Virus record (IMG/VR): IMGVR_UViG_3300005537_000001
Coordinates: 62,001 to 126,000 of that record
Strand: one strand, 5' to 3'
DNA length: 64,000 bases
DNA from: a virus
Shown piece by piece: positions 25,110 through 33,819 of this stretch; positions within the stretch are counted from its first letter, which is position 1; each line of letters opens with the position of its first letter. The notes under the pieces are model-generated. The model did no database searches. It was not told the origin of the DNA and saw only the letters and a list, made by a program, of their open reading frames with translations. A program made the translations under genes and the position numbers.

Positions 25110-25715
25110 GTGGAGATACTTTCACTGAATGAAGCCCGGGTTCTTGGCGTTCTGATAGAAAAGGAAAATATCCTACCCGGATACTACCCGCTGACCCTGA
25201 ATTCCGTTAAGCGGGGGTGCAATCAGAAAACAAATCGACACCCGATAATGCACATCTTCGAAGCTGACGTGCTAAATGCAATTCGGGGGCTGCAGTCAAT
25301 GGGACTTGTCAGCGAGTATAAAACTCGAAATGGATTTCGATATTCCCACAACGTGGCTAAGGTGTTTCACATCGCAAATCAAGCTGTTCCTCTTCTTGGG
25401 ATATTGCTGCTGCGCGGGCAGCTAACACCATCTGAGATGCGCTTGAATGTCGATCGAATCTACAAGTTCGACAATATTTCGACGATAAAGGGCTTGCTCC
25501 TACACATGTCGCGCGATCGTGAAGAGCCGCTTGTGTCACCGCTACCTCGCCAGCGCGGTGAACGTGAGATTAGATGGACTCAGCTGTTGACCGGTGATAC
25601 CGTGGAAAAAACGGAGAAGCCGGAGATGTCCATCCGCGAGATGATGGACATGGTCTTCGATTTACAGCGCAGGATAAGGGAGCTCGAGGAGGATGCCCTC
25701 GTCAGGTCAAAGTGA
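25110..25715 (+). CDS. YceH-like (UPF0502) winged-helix protein
   Basis: 201 aa, GTG start. SLNEARVLGVLIEKE and YYPLTLNSVKRGCNQKTNR match the YceH start (EARVLGCLIEKE...YPLTLNAL--ACNQKSNR); the second half has LLLRGQLTPSEMR (LLRGPQTPGELR). Two winged-helix domains and a C-terminal helix. Bacterial YceH has no settled function. No good SD is seen for the GTG, so it may depend on translation of the preceding ORF. Confidence 0.85.
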   Translation: MEILSLNEARVLGVLIEKENILPGYYPLTLNSVKRGCNQKTNRHPIMHIFEADVLNAIRGLQSMGLVSEYKTRNGFRYSHNVAKVFHIANQAVPLLGILLLRGQLTPSEMRLNVDRIYKFDNISTIKGLLLHMSRDREEPLVSPLPRQRGEREIRWTQLLTGDTVEKTEKPEMSIREMMDMVFDLQRRIRELEEDALVRSK

Positions 25716-25720
25716 GATGT

Positions 25721-25749
25721 TGTACTTGTACAGGCCTGCGTGATATAGT
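25721..25749 (+). promoter_or_regulatory. Predicted promoter
   Basis: -35 TGTACT (25721-25726), 17 bp, -10 TATAGT (25744-25749). A leader hairpin CTTCAGT-7 nt-ACTGAAG (25764-25784) follows before the next gene. Confidence 0.65.
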
Positions 25750-25835
25750 GTATTTCATGGTTTCTTCAGTCCATAAAACTGAAGTGGAGTACCGGGTATG
25801 ATGAGGCAATCGAATTTTTTGTTAGAGGAGATTTT

Positions 25836-26345
25836 ATGACGAAGACCTTAACAGTAGCAAGTGAAGTCCAGAAAGCGGTCTTCCTCGAGATCCTTCTCGG
25901 CGAGATCGCAACGGGGTTTTGGAAAAATGCACGACCTTCCGACCACGCGGATTCGTGGAAGGGCATTTCGGTTGTGGTTGGATCGGATCTTGGATCCAAC
26001 GGATTCGACGTACCGCGAAATTACAATTTCGTGAATCCCGATTTCTTTCGCAAGGCCGAAGAGCGGCTGATGGCATCAGCCAAGACGGTCAATCCGGATA
26101 TTACCGTGAAGCAGCTTAAGAAGCAGCTCATCTCGCTCAACCAAATTCTTGGTGCCCGTCTCAAGGAGATTGGTGGCGCGGTGACGAAGCTTCCGCGCGG
26201 CCGAAAGCAGACATCTGAAGCTGCCGTCATCAAGTCGACGAAGTCGGCAAAGTCAACCGTTCGCAAGGTAGCTGCCAACATCGTTGAGCCGACATCTGCG
26301 TCAACAGAGAAAGTTGCTCCGGTGAAGCAGGCCGAAGCAGCCTAA
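25836..26345 (+). CDS. Hypothetical protein with Lys/Ala-rich tail
   Basis: 169 aa, AGGAG before the ATG. Ordered N-terminal part of about 110 residues, then a low-complexity Lys/Thr/Ala/Ser tail (STKSAKSTVRKVAANIV) like DNA-binding basic tails. Unknown. Confidence 0.65.
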   Translation: MTKTLTVASEVQKAVFLEILLGEIATGFWKNARPSDHADSWKGISVVVGSDLGSNGFDVPRNYNFVNPDFFRKAEERLMASAKTVNPDITVKQLKKQLISLNQILGARLKEIGGAVTKLPRGRKQTSEAAVIKSTKSAKSTVRKVAANIVEPTSASTEKVAPVKQAEAA

Positions 26346-26365
26346 GCGTCAAGCTCGAGGCAAAC

Positions 26366-26392
26366 GAAAGGGGATCAACTTGATCCCCTTTC
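26366..26392. terminator. Bidirectional terminator hairpin
   Basis: GAAAGGGGATC-AACTT-GATCCCCTTTC between convergent genes ending at 26345 (+) and 26412 (-). A-rich upstream, T-rich on the complementary strand, so it can serve both directions. Confidence 0.65.
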
Positions 26393-26411
26393 CAGCTTAA
26401 AATTTTCTAAA

Positions 26412-26942
26412 CTATGAAGCTTCGTCTTCCCTGTGCTTGTCAGCTACCTTCATCGCTTCTTGATAATCCTTTCCATGACCTACAAACGTAGTTCCCTTCG
26501 TTACGTGATAAACTCCACCTTCTTTTCTCGAAAGCTTATATCCTTTGTATGTTATTTCTGCTCGTTCAAACACTTCTGCTTCGTTAGCTAAACCCTGTAC
26601 CCAATCACGTTCTGCTGCTCGAGCCATCGCGGCATTCTGCTGGTTGCTTGGTATCTTGTCAAATTTCTTTTGCGCTGATGGATTCTTTTGAGAAGCAACC
26701 CAATTCATCCATTCCTTATTTTTATCCAAAGCTTTCGTATTCTTAGCTAGAGCTCCCTGCTTTGCGGCTATAGATGTTTGCAACCCAGCTTTCTTAGCCT
26801 TGAGATCCGCAACGGCGCTTGCCTTCGCCGCGGGAGATTTGTTACCAAAGAAGGCACCGAATATTTCAGTTAGCTTCTCTTCCGAAACTTGATCTTCGGT
26901 AAGATTGGCGAGCGCGGAATATTGCTTAAACGACAATTTCAT
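26412..26942 (-). CDS. Hypothetical protein, minus strand
   Basis: 176 aa from ATG 26942, which has AAGGA seven bases upstream; the 12 residues before it belong to untranslated sequence. Ala/Lys-rich helical centre (ADLKAKKAGLQTSI) likely coiled coil; C-terminal AEITYKGYKLSRKEGGVYHV is a small beta unit. N-terminus MKLSFKQYS resembles phage scaffold-type proteins, but this is weak. Confidence 0.6.
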   Translation of the reverse strand: MKLSFKQYSALANLTEDQVSEEKLTEIFGAFFGNKSPAAKASAVADLKAKKAGLQTSIAAKQGALAKNTKALDKNKEWMNWVASQKNPSAQKKFDKIPSNQQNAAMARAAERDWVQGLANEAEVFERAEITYKGYKLSRKEGGVYHVTKGTTFVGHGKDYQEAMKVADKHREDEAS

Positions 26943-27054
26943 GAGTTTATCCTTAGGATGCGCTGAATGCGTGATCATATTTATCGGGCGGTTAAAATTT
27001 TGAGGTTGATTTTGACGTAAATATCCTTACCAAATCAATTCAGGTTGTAGGCAA

Positions 27055-27309
27055 ATGCAGCTGATGGTAATGATAAGCGGCGAATACACTGAAGCTGAAC
27101 TCGAGGCGGCCAGAAAGCACATGAGCATCTTGCGCCAGCTGCACCCAGAGTGCGGGTTGGACATGATAGTGCCGCCCAACACAGCATCAGATCGTATCAT
27201 CCGCGCGATAGCTAAACCATTCGACGATCAAGGTTATCCGCTTTTGAAGGTTTCGGCGCGCGAATTCACCTCGTATAGCATAAATAATCTATCAAGCACC
27301 ATTAACTGA
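27055..27309 (+). CDS. Hypothetical protein
   Basis: 84 aa. Starts with a short beta strand then helix with Glu-Ala repeats (EYTEAELEAARKHM). Located after the divergent gap 26943-27054 in which I see no clear promoter on the + strand. Unknown. Confidence 0.55.
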   Translation: MQLMVMISGEYTEAELEAARKHMSILRQLHPECGLDMIVPPNTASDRIIRAIAKPFDDQGYPLLKVSAREFTSYSINNLSSTIN

Positions 27310-27317
27310 GAGTCAAC

Positions 27318-28052
27318 ATGAGTCTACTTCAAGATCTATTTCAGCTTAACGAAAAAGCTGCCTATGTTACGCACGCTGAAAAGGGTAACCTAAAGGCGTT
27401 CATAGACTCATTTGAAGACAAGCACAACAGTTCAGCTTCAATCTACCTCAGCGCTGCCCAGCAGAAGAAGCTCATGAAGAGCGTTGCTGACGGTCACGAG
27501 GTAAAGGTTCTCCCATTCAAGAGCGAGGATGCCGTTTACAAGGCAGAAGAGGAGCTCAAGAAGAAAGATTGGACTCTGCTTGGCGATGGAGATAACGGTG
27601 GTGGACAGGTAGAAGCTATCTTCACGCGTGATAGCATTAAGGAAGGCGAAATATTTGAATCCTCGGAATCCATCAAGAAGCTCGTGTTCAATTTCCTTGA
27701 CAACCTCGAGGACAATGGTGATGAGGCTCATACTCAATCGCTAGAGAAGCTCGCTGATGCTCTCGAAGAGCACCATGAAGAGCTTCGCGATGTTGGCACA
27801 ATGCGATTAGTTCAGAACATTCGTGCATGGCGTGAAAAGCACCCTAAGCCAGTCAAGGAAGCACGTGGTTCAGACGATCATTGGGGTCCTAATGCAGACA
27901 AGATGGTTAAGATCAAGCAAGTTTACGACATGATCATATCATCAGCATTTGAAACGTGGTATAAGAAAGATTTTGAGCATCACACAGAAGGCGAAGATGA
28001 TTCGAAGGATGAGATCGCTATCATCAACGATCTTTACAAGATGCTTCACTAG
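27318..28052 (+). CDS. Hypothetical acidic protein
   Basis: 244 aa. MSLLQDLFQLNE start, very acidic and helical through 100-180 (LEDNGDEAHTQSLEKLADAL). Such composition is common in phage internal or head-associated proteins, but I recognise no family. Confidence 0.65.
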   Translation: MSLLQDLFQLNEKAAYVTHAEKGNLKAFIDSFEDKHNSSASIYLSAAQQKKLMKSVADGHEVKVLPFKSEDAVYKAEEELKKKDWTLLGDGDNGGGQVEAIFTRDSIKEGEIFESSESIKKLVFNFLDNLEDNGDEAHTQSLEKLADALEEHHEELRDVGTMRLVQNIRAWREKHPKPVKEARGSDDHWGPNADKMVKIKQVYDMIISSAFETWYKKDFEHHTEGEDDSKDEIAIINDLYKMLH

Positions 28053-28255
28053 TGAAAAATTTTACACTTGCCAACAAGCAGGCGCTGCAGTTGTTTCTGA
28101 AAACAAGCAAGAGCCAGGTAGCAGAAGTTGCATACAATCCTGGAACGGTTTCAAGCAACCCAGAAACAACCGCGGTTGCGAACGGATGGATTCAGTACTA
28201 CAAAGAAGTTAATCCTGGTTTGACTGAAGTGATTTACACCAGACCAGATGCGTGA
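28052..28255 (+). CDS. Hypothetical small protein
   Basis: 67 aa, GTG start overlapping the previous TAG. Ends directly before the tmRNA acceptor segment. Unknown. Confidence 0.55.
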   Translation: MKNFTLANKQALQLFLKTSKSQVAEVAYNPGTVSSNPETTAVANGWIQYYKEVNPGLTEVIYTRPDA

Positions 28256-28267
28256 TAGAATAAGTTT

Positions 28268-28334
28268 GAAAACAGCGTAAACGTAGATTGCGAAAATTGG
28301 TGACACCCGGGTTCGAATCCCGGCATCTCCACCA
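28268..28334 (+). ncRNA. ssrA: Permuted tmRNA, acceptor (3') piece
   Basis: T-arm CCGGG-TTCGAAT-CCCGG, acceptor strand CATCTCC and encoded ACCA end at 28334. The matching 5' acceptor strand GGGGATG is not upstream but 89 nt downstream (28423-28429) and pairs at all seven positions. The 5' boundary at about 28268 is approximate. Confidence 0.8.
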
Positions 28335-28422
28335 AAAGCATCTTCTTTTGGGGCAGACCTTTGAGGAGTCGAGGTAGCAACGTAAACCCTCCAGTAAATG
28401 TTGCATTGAGGATGCTTTTGAT
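28335..28422 (+). other. tmRNA intervening segment
   Basis: 88 nt between the CCA end and the 5' acceptor strand, with the inverted pair AAGCATC (28336-28342) / GATGCTT (28411-28417) that would bring the two ends together for processing, as in other permuted tmRNA precursors. Confidence 0.65.
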
Positions 28423-28622
28423 GGGGATGATACATGGCATTCGACCATCAGTGAATAACCTTCTATGCGCTCGATAGGCGTTCGCCGTAAGCGAAGCAAA
28501 TCCAATAAAAGCTAATGATGCTTTTTTCGGGGAAGAACTACGCCTAGCGGCCTAGTCCCTGCGGGGCTTAAACCACCCTGTAACCTAACGGTTAGGGAGG
28601 AGATCAGACAAGGGTCTCCTCC
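28423..28622 (+). ncRNA. ssrA: Permuted tmRNA, coding (5') piece with tag ANDAFFGEELRLAA
   Basis: Begins GGGGATGA with GGCATTCGACC, close to the conserved tmRNA start. The tag frame runs 28511-28552 and reads ANDAFFGEELRLAA, followed by TAG (28553-28555). AND start and LAA end are standard for ssrA tags. A G-C-rich pseudoknot-like stretch follows, and the hairpin GGAGGAGA/TCTCCTCC (28597-28622) may end the RNA. It frees stalled ribosomes and tags the product for proteolysis. Confidence 0.85.
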
Positions 28623-28646
28623 CGCTCCTACGCTAGGAGGCGTGAA

Positions 28647-28931
28647 TTGAAAGAAGAAAAATCCGTTCACCGGGTAACAAAGCTTGAAGTAGATATTCTA
28701 CTCATTTTCTACAACTTCTCCGATCAAAACGGAGTTGTCGATATCAAGAACGCGTCAGTTTGGGCTAAGAATAAGCTTGGCGTTGACATTCCGCAAAAGC
28801 CGTTTACGCTCACGCAAAAGCACTTTGATTTTCTCATGGATAGAGGCGTGATCCCAGATACCCGCACGATGATGCAGAACTTGTTGAATCCGAAACCACC
28901 GGTTGATATTCCGGAAGAACCATATCCTTAA
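28647..28931 (+). CDS. Hypothetical protein
   Basis: 94 aa, TTG start with TAGGAGG six bases upstream. Helical start, Pro-rich end. Unknown. Confidence 0.6.
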   Translation: MKEEKSVHRVTKLEVDILLIFYNFSDQNGVVDIKNASVWAKNKLGVDIPQKPFTLTQKHFDFLMDRGVIPDTRTMMQNLLNPKPPVDIPEEPYP

Positions 28932-28945
28932 AAGAGAATTTAAAT

Positions 28946-29269
28946 ATGGCAGATAAAATTAAAATTTACGTAGATTGGGAAATCGAAAGAGTAATTTTTG
29001 AGCTCGAGAAGCTCGCTTTCGAAAAAGCTCACATAGCCAATCGCGCTCGCGCGGAACGTGGTTTGAAATGGAAGGATGGTCTAGAGATAGCTACGATTGA
29101 ATGTACCGCCATTTCGATCATCCGTCAGCTTCAGCAGCAAGTAATTGATCAAGCGAAGATGGCCGCAGTTCCAAATGCAGATATCAAGATTGATCTCCCT
29201 CCTATCGTTGATAAACCGATTCCCAAACGGCGCAAGAAGCCGGTAGCTGGTGTGTTGGTGGGATCATGA
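28946..29269 (+). CDS. Hypothetical helical protein
   Basis: 107 aa. Helical body with a basic C-terminus (PKRRKKPVAG). ATGA overlap with the next gene. Confidence 0.6.
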   Translation: MADKIKIYVDWEIERVIFELEKLAFEKAHIANRARAERGLKWKDGLEIATIECTAISIIRQLQQQVIDQAKMAAVPNADIKIDLPPIVDKPIPKRRKKPVAGVLVGS

Positions 29270-29586
29270 TGGGTGATGGAGATACATTAACTGTTACGAT
29301 AGACGTAGCAGGTATTATCGCCGCGATCAATGCCCAAACGGCAGCTATCACCGCGCAAACTGCCGCTATAAACGCTCAGGGAGCTGCGATAGCTAGCGCG
29401 GTAGCTGTAGCCGCTGACAACGTTAAGTCGCTGGCGATCATCACCGAATATTGGCGCCAGCTTGATTTCGCATTCGGTCAACTTATAACCAAAAAGCCGG
29501 TCGATTTTCCTGGAGCTGAAGCGATAGCGCGAACGCCACCAATCGTACCTGCCCATAACACAGTTCTAACTAAAATAGAGTCATAA
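29266..29586 (+). CDS. Hypothetical protein with AINAQTA repeats
   Basis: 106 aa. Residues about 15-42 are tandem seven-residue units (AINAQTA, AITAQTA, AINAQGA), a heptad repeat suited to a trimeric or dimeric coiled coil. Unknown function. Confidence 0.65.
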   Translation: MMGDGDTLTVTIDVAGIIAAINAQTAAITAQTAAINAQGAAIASAVAVAADNVKSLAIITEYWRQLDFAFGQLITKKPVDFPGAEAIARTPPIVPAHNTVLTKIES

Positions 29587-29587
29587 T

Positions 29588-29944
29588 ATGTCAGAAATTT
29601 CAGAAATTCTCGCGTTCAAAATGATCATAGGTGAAGAAGTAGTCGGCGAAGTAGTCGACGTGGTTAGAAGCACGTGGCTGCTTGAAGGTAAGTCGGGTAA
29701 CGGTGGTGAGATCACCGCCTACAAGGTCCGCCGTCCGCACATTCTTCGCTTTATTCAATCAGCAGGTGGTGCCAACTTGGCTTTCATTCCATGGACGCTC
29801 TGCAACCCTACCATTGAGGTCATTACCATTCCAGCTTCAGCTGTTCTTCTAACGTTTCCACCCGCCGCCAACGTTGAGAAGCAGTACATCGAGCAGACAA
29901 GCGGTATCGCTCTCGCATCTCCAGGAACGCGAATTAGCAAATAA
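29588..29944 (+). CDS. Sm/Lsm-like small protein
   Basis: 118 aa. FKMIIGEEVVGEVVDVV then a loop and later NPTIEVITIPASAVLL resemble the Sm1 and Sm2 strands of Lsm-like phage proteins. RNA binding would be expected; the match is only at the level of pattern. Confidence 0.5.
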   Translation: MSEISEILAFKMIIGEEVVGEVVDVVRSTWLLEGKSGNGGEITAYKVRRPHILRFIQSAGGANLAFIPWTLCNPTIEVITIPASAVLLTFPPAANVEKQYIEQTSGIALASPGTRISK

Positions 29945-29945
29945 T

Positions 29946-30116
29946 ATGCAGTCAATCATCCTCATAATACTCGGTGGAATTGGTTTAGGCCTATCCTTGG
30001 AAGTTCCTCACCGTGAGAACTTTACACCTGACCACGCGGTTGGTGCCGGCGTCTGCGGAATTTTGTGGGTTATGCTCTGCTTCGCGCTAGCGATGAGGCT
30101 AACGTTTGCCGCGTAA
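29946..30116 (+). CDS. Small membrane protein
   Basis: 56 aa. Two hydrophobic helices separated by EVPHRENFTPDH. Starts two bases after the previous TAA. Confidence 0.55.
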   Translation: MQSIILIILGGIGLGLSLEVPHRENFTPDHAVGAGVCGILWVMLCFALAMRLTFAA

Positions 30117-30158
30117 TCTACATAAATGAAGATCACGGTTACGCAGGTTAAGAGAAAG

Positions 30159-30186
30159 TTTACTTTTTGGGGATTCTGTATATAAC
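30159..30186 (+). promoter_or_regulatory. Predicted promoter of the NAD-salvage cluster
   Basis: -35 TTTACT (30159-30164), 16 bp, -10 TATAAC (30181-30186). Confidence 0.6.
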
Positions 30187-30240
30187 TATATCAAATCAAC
30201 TAAACGCTAGTTGATCACTTCTAACCAACGTGGAGCACGT

Positions 30241-31359
30241 ATGGACAAAAAGAAAGAAATTACCGTATTCATCGGTCGATTTTCCCCATTTCACAATGGT
30301 CACGCTGAAGTGCTCAAGCGGGCGCTGGAAACCTCACAAGTAGTTCTCGTGCTGGTTGGCAGCTCTGGGCAGGCACGGACCACCAAAAATCCCTTCACCT
30401 TCGAAGAACGCCGTCAGATGATTACCGACTACGTTCGATACCTAGGCGCGATATGGCGCCCTGGTCAGGGAGGTGAGCTAATTGTCGAACCAATCTACGA
30501 TCATCCCTACAACGACAACAAGTGGATTGAAGGCGTCCAAGCCGTTGTCAACAGGGTAAAGGCAGAAAATACCAGCCTTCGTGGACTGTCAAACTGGTAC
30601 AATTATCTTACCGGCTCAGATCGCGACGCAACTACCTGGTATCTCAACGCCTTCGGTGATTTCTTCGAGAAGGACCTTATCACCAACCATTCAGCTGGAT
30701 TAGACTTAAGCGCGACAAAGATTCGTGACATTCTATTCAACACGGAAACGCTGGTTGAGCTTGAAGTCAAGCTGAATAAGCTTGTACCGTCATCGACTCT
30801 CAGCCACCTGATCGCGTTCGTGGATCATCACCCAGCATATTCGGAGCTGGCGAAGGAATACCTGTACATTGAAAGGTACAAGGAGAGCTACAAGCTGGCT
30901 CCCTATCCGGTAAGCATTCAAACCGTCGACGCGTGCGTGATTCAATCCGGACACGTGCTTGTCTGCGTTCGCGACAACTTCCCCGGCAAGGGGCTTTGGT
31001 GCCTGCCGGGTGGACATCTTGACATTGATCTCGGAGAACGCCTCCTTGACGCGGCCATCCGTGAGCTCACGGAGGAAACTCGAATCGAGCTTTCAAAAGC
31101 GCAGCTTTATGGCTCCGTGCGTGACAAGGAGGTGTTCGATCATCCCGGCCGCAGCCTCAAGGGTCGAGTTATAACGATGGCCTACCTCTTGAAGCTGGAC
31201 GATACGAAACCCCTACCGAAGGTGAAACCTCAGAAGGGAGAGGTTAAGAAGGTAATGTGGTTGCCGATCGCCGAAGCGCTGTCGAGCAAGAACATGGACA
31301 AGTGGTTCGACGATCACTATTCGATTTTGGAAACCCTATACGGGCGGATTAAAAACTGA
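30241..31359 (+). CDS. Bifunctional NMN adenylyltransferase / Nudix hydrolase
   Basis: 372 aa. N-terminal nucleotidylyltransferase: GRFSPFHNGH (HxGH ATP site) and the SATKIRD (ISxTxxR-like) motif. C-terminal Nudix domain: GGHLDIDLGERLLDAAIREL-TEE (Nudix box) at about 260-283. Domain order is that of NadM-Nudix proteins. It makes NAD from NMN and ATP; the Nudix half likely cleaves ADP-ribose. Next to NAMPT, giving a two-step route from nicotinamide to NAD. Confidence 0.9.
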   Translation: MDKKKEITVFIGRFSPFHNGHAEVLKRALETSQVVLVLVGSSGQARTTKNPFTFEERRQMITDYVRYLGAIWRPGQGGELIVEPIYDHPYNDNKWIEGVQAVVNRVKAENTSLRGLSNWYNYLTGSDRDATTWYLNAFGDFFEKDLITNHSAGLDLSATKIRDILFNTETLVELEVKLNKLVPSSTLSHLIAFVDHHPAYSELAKEYLYIERYKESYKLAPYPVSIQTVDACVIQSGHVLVCVRDNFPGKGLWCLPGGHLDIDLGERLLDAAIRELTEETRIELSKAQLYGSVRDKEVFDHPGRSLKGRVITMAYLLKLDDTKPLPKVKPQKGEVKKVMWLPIAEALSSKNMDKWFDDHYSILETLYGRIKN

Positions 31360-31398
31360 GAGAACGACTCTCAGGTCATTCACGATAAGGAGCTTATC

Positions 31399-32889
31399 AT
31401 GGCAGCAAAAAGAAAAGAATTTACGGTCGAGCAATACCTCTCTCCTTCCAAGAAGGATATTGAGTATATGCAGCCGGATCAGTTGAAAATCAGCTTGATC
31501 TGCCGCATGGACAGCTACAAGTTTGCGCACCCCTTCGCTTACCGTAAGGGAATTCAGGCGATGAGCGCCCACATGCTGGCGCGAGTCAAGAGCCACGTTA
31601 CGATCATTCCAGCCGGAATGCAACTGCTGACCAAGAAGTATCTAACGCAGCGCATCACGATGGCCGACGTGGACGCCGCAGAGCAATTTGCGATTGGTCA
31701 CTTTGGCCGCAAGCTCTTCGCTCGCGACAGCTGGGAAGGCGTTGTCAACGAGCATGGCGGAGCCATTCCCATCATCATCCGCGCGGTGCCGGAAGGTACT
31801 CGAATTCGCGGTGGGCAGCCGCTGTATTCAGTAACGGCGTTCGGTGAGCTGTATTACTGGATGTCAACCGCCTTCGAAACGCTCCTGCAGCGCGGTATCT
31901 GGTATCCAACGACCATCGCCACGATGGACTACGATATCAAAAATGATATTCGTATGTTCTACGAAGATACTGGCGCGGACATGGCGATGCTTCCATTCGC
32001 TCTCCACGATTTCGGTGCTCGCGGTGTGACCGCACCCGAACAGGCAGAAATTGGCGGTTTTGCCCACACGATTGGATTCATGGGTTCAGACAACATCGAA
32101 GGAATACTTACCGCAAACTTCTACTACAAGTGCGCGATGTCGGCTTTCTCGGTCTACGCTACCGAGCACAGCGTTGAGTGCTCCTTCGGGCTGGGTTCTG
32201 AGGATGAGGTTGAGTACATTCGACATCAGCTGCGTCAAGCTCCAGCTGGATCGATAGTTTCGATCGTCATCGACGGTAAGGATACCTACCGAGCAACCGA
32301 AGCGATCTGCACAACGCTTCGAGATGAGGTGATCGCGTGCAAGGCGAAGGTAGTTCTTCGCCCAGACAGCGGTGATATGCAGGAAATCGTTCCTCGCCTG
32401 CTCCGCCGGCTCGATCAAGCGTTTGGGCACGTCGTTAACAAGAAGGGCTTCAAGAAGATCAACTACGTTGGTATCCTGCAGGGAGACGGAGTCGATCACC
32501 TCGCGATTCGCAGCCTGCTTGGCAACATCATGTCGCGTGGATATTCGGCCGACAACGTTATCTTCGGCAGCGGAGGTGCGCTGCTGCAGAAGGTCAACCG
32601 TGACACCTACAAGTTCGCCCAAAAGGCGAGCGCCATGATGGTTGATGGGAAGTGGATTGGATTGGCGAAAGATCCCATCACCGACAAAGGTAAGAAATCG
32701 GAGGAAGGCGTGCTCACCTTGCTTCGCAGTCGAATGACCGGAGAGCTGATGACCGGTCGGTTGGACGATGGTCCATTCGACACCGAGTGGGAAGATGTTC
32801 ACCAGCTTGTCTATCACTGCGGCCGTCTCTTCAACGAGACAACCCTCGATGAGGTTCGCAATCGGGTTGAAGCCCTAGGAAACTACTGA
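31399..32889 (+). CDS. nadV: Nicotinamide phosphoribosyltransferase
   Basis: 496 aa, full family length. MDSYKFAHP, FHDFGARG-like LHDFGARGV (catalytic region), VLRPDSGD (PRPP/phosphate binding) and YVGILQGDGVD match NAMPT/NadV. Converts nicotinamide and PRPP to NMN. Ends TGATG with the next gene. Part of the cluster that can rebuild NAD after host defence enzymes degrade it. Confidence 0.93.
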   Translation: MAAKRKEFTVEQYLSPSKKDIEYMQPDQLKISLICRMDSYKFAHPFAYRKGIQAMSAHMLARVKSHVTIIPAGMQLLTKKYLTQRITMADVDAAEQFAIGHFGRKLFARDSWEGVVNEHGGAIPIIIRAVPEGTRIRGGQPLYSVTAFGELYYWMSTAFETLLQRGIWYPTTIATMDYDIKNDIRMFYEDTGADMAMLPFALHDFGARGVTAPEQAEIGGFAHTIGFMGSDNIEGILTANFYYKCAMSAFSVYATEHSVECSFGLGSEDEVEYIRHQLRQAPAGSIVSIVIDGKDTYRATEAICTTLRDEVIACKAKVVLRPDSGDMQEIVPRLLRRLDQAFGHVVNKKGFKKINYVGILQGDGVDHLAIRSLLGNIMSRGYSADNVIFGSGGALLQKVNRDTYKFAQKASAMMVDGKWIGLAKDPITDKGKKSEEGVLTLLRSRMTGELMTGRLDDGPFDTEWEDVHQLVYHCGRLFNETTLDEVRNRVEALGNY

Positions 32890-33092
32890 TGAATTCCATT
32901 GACCTCTGCGGGTTGATCAAGGGAATGAAGCTGCCGGCGGCGATAGCTGAAATCGAAAAGGCCGGGTGTACCGCGCGGTACACCTACCTTAACGGTAAGA
33001 ACCTGGTTGACAATGTAACGAGCGATTTCGTTGATACCCGCCTCAACCTTCGGGTTGAGCGCGACATCGTTAAGCACGCGAGAATCGGTTGA
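32889..33092 (+). CDS. Hypothetical small protein
   Basis: 67 aa, TGATG coupling. Lies inside the NAD-salvage cluster. No domain recognised. Confidence 0.55.
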   Translation: MNSIDLCGLIKGMKLPAAIAEIEKAGCTARYTYLNGKNLVDNVTSDFVDTRLNLRVERDIVKHARIG

Positions 33093-33250
33093 GCAAGAAG
33101 CCAAAATTCAAGAAGGTAACGATACCGGTAGGCAAGCGCTGCTTGTATTGCCGAGGTACCGGGCTGAAGCGAGCGTATGATCCGACGCGGACCGACGATT
33201 GCACGTGCTACTATTGCGCCGGCACCGGTTACGACGGAACCCGGTCATGA
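33089..33250 (+). CDS. DnaJ-type zinc-ribbon protein
   Basis: 53 aa, TTG start overlapping the previous TGA. Two CxxCxGTG repeats (CLYCRGTG, CYYCAGTG) form one DnaJ-like zinc site. Ends overlapping the pnuC start. Confidence 0.6.
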   Translation: MSKKPKFKKVTIPVGKRCLYCRGTGLKRAYDPTRTDDCTCYYCAGTGYDGTRS

Positions 33251-33819
33251 TCCTCGAAATCGCAGCAAACGCTGTTACCGCGGCATCGATACTTCTCGCA
33301 ACTAGAAACAGCATTCATACCTGGTGGACTGGCATAATCGGCTCACTGCTGTTTCTCGCGCTGTTCTATCTCAACCAGCTCTACGCCGATTCGATGCTGC
33401 AAATTTTCTTCGTCGCTACCAGCTTGATGGGATGGTGGCAGTGGAAGCACTTTCGGGGTAAGAAAGTAGATAGGCCAATCTCCAAAACGGATGGTTCTAC
33501 CGCCATCATTATCTCGTGCTTAGCGATCGTAGCGACCATGGGATATGGATGGCTGCTAAAAACATTCACGAATGATTTTATGCCCTACGTCGATGCCGCG
33601 GTAATGGCGCTCAGCATAATCGCGCAGTGCCTGCTGATGCAGCGCAAGCTTGAAAGCTGGTGGGTTTGGGTAGTCGTGAATACCATCTCAATTCCTCTCT
33701 ACGCCTCACGTGGAATGTATGTTACGGCGGCGCTCTACGCTGCCTACTGGATCAACGCATGGATTGGAGCAGCATCATGGAAAAACATAGCGCGGTCTCA
33801 AATGTTGAGCGCGGCATGA
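33247..33819 (+). CDS. pnuC: PnuC nicotinamide riboside transporter
   Basis: 190 aa, about seven TM helices. Motifs of the family: SLLFLALFYLNQLYADS, the GWWQWKHF segment, and the final VWVVVNTISIPLY (W-x-x-x-N). ATG 33247 overlaps the upstream gene. Imports nicotinamide riboside, which NadR then phosphorylates. Confidence 0.9.
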   Translation: MILEIAANAVTAASILLATRNSIHTWWTGIIGSLLFLALFYLNQLYADSMLQIFFVATSLMGWWQWKHFRGKKVDRPISKTDGSTAIIISCLAIVATMGYGWLLKTFTNDFMPYVDAAVMALSIIAQCLLMQRKLESWWVWVVVNTISIPLYASRGMYVTAALYAAYWINAWIGAASWKNIARSQMLSAA

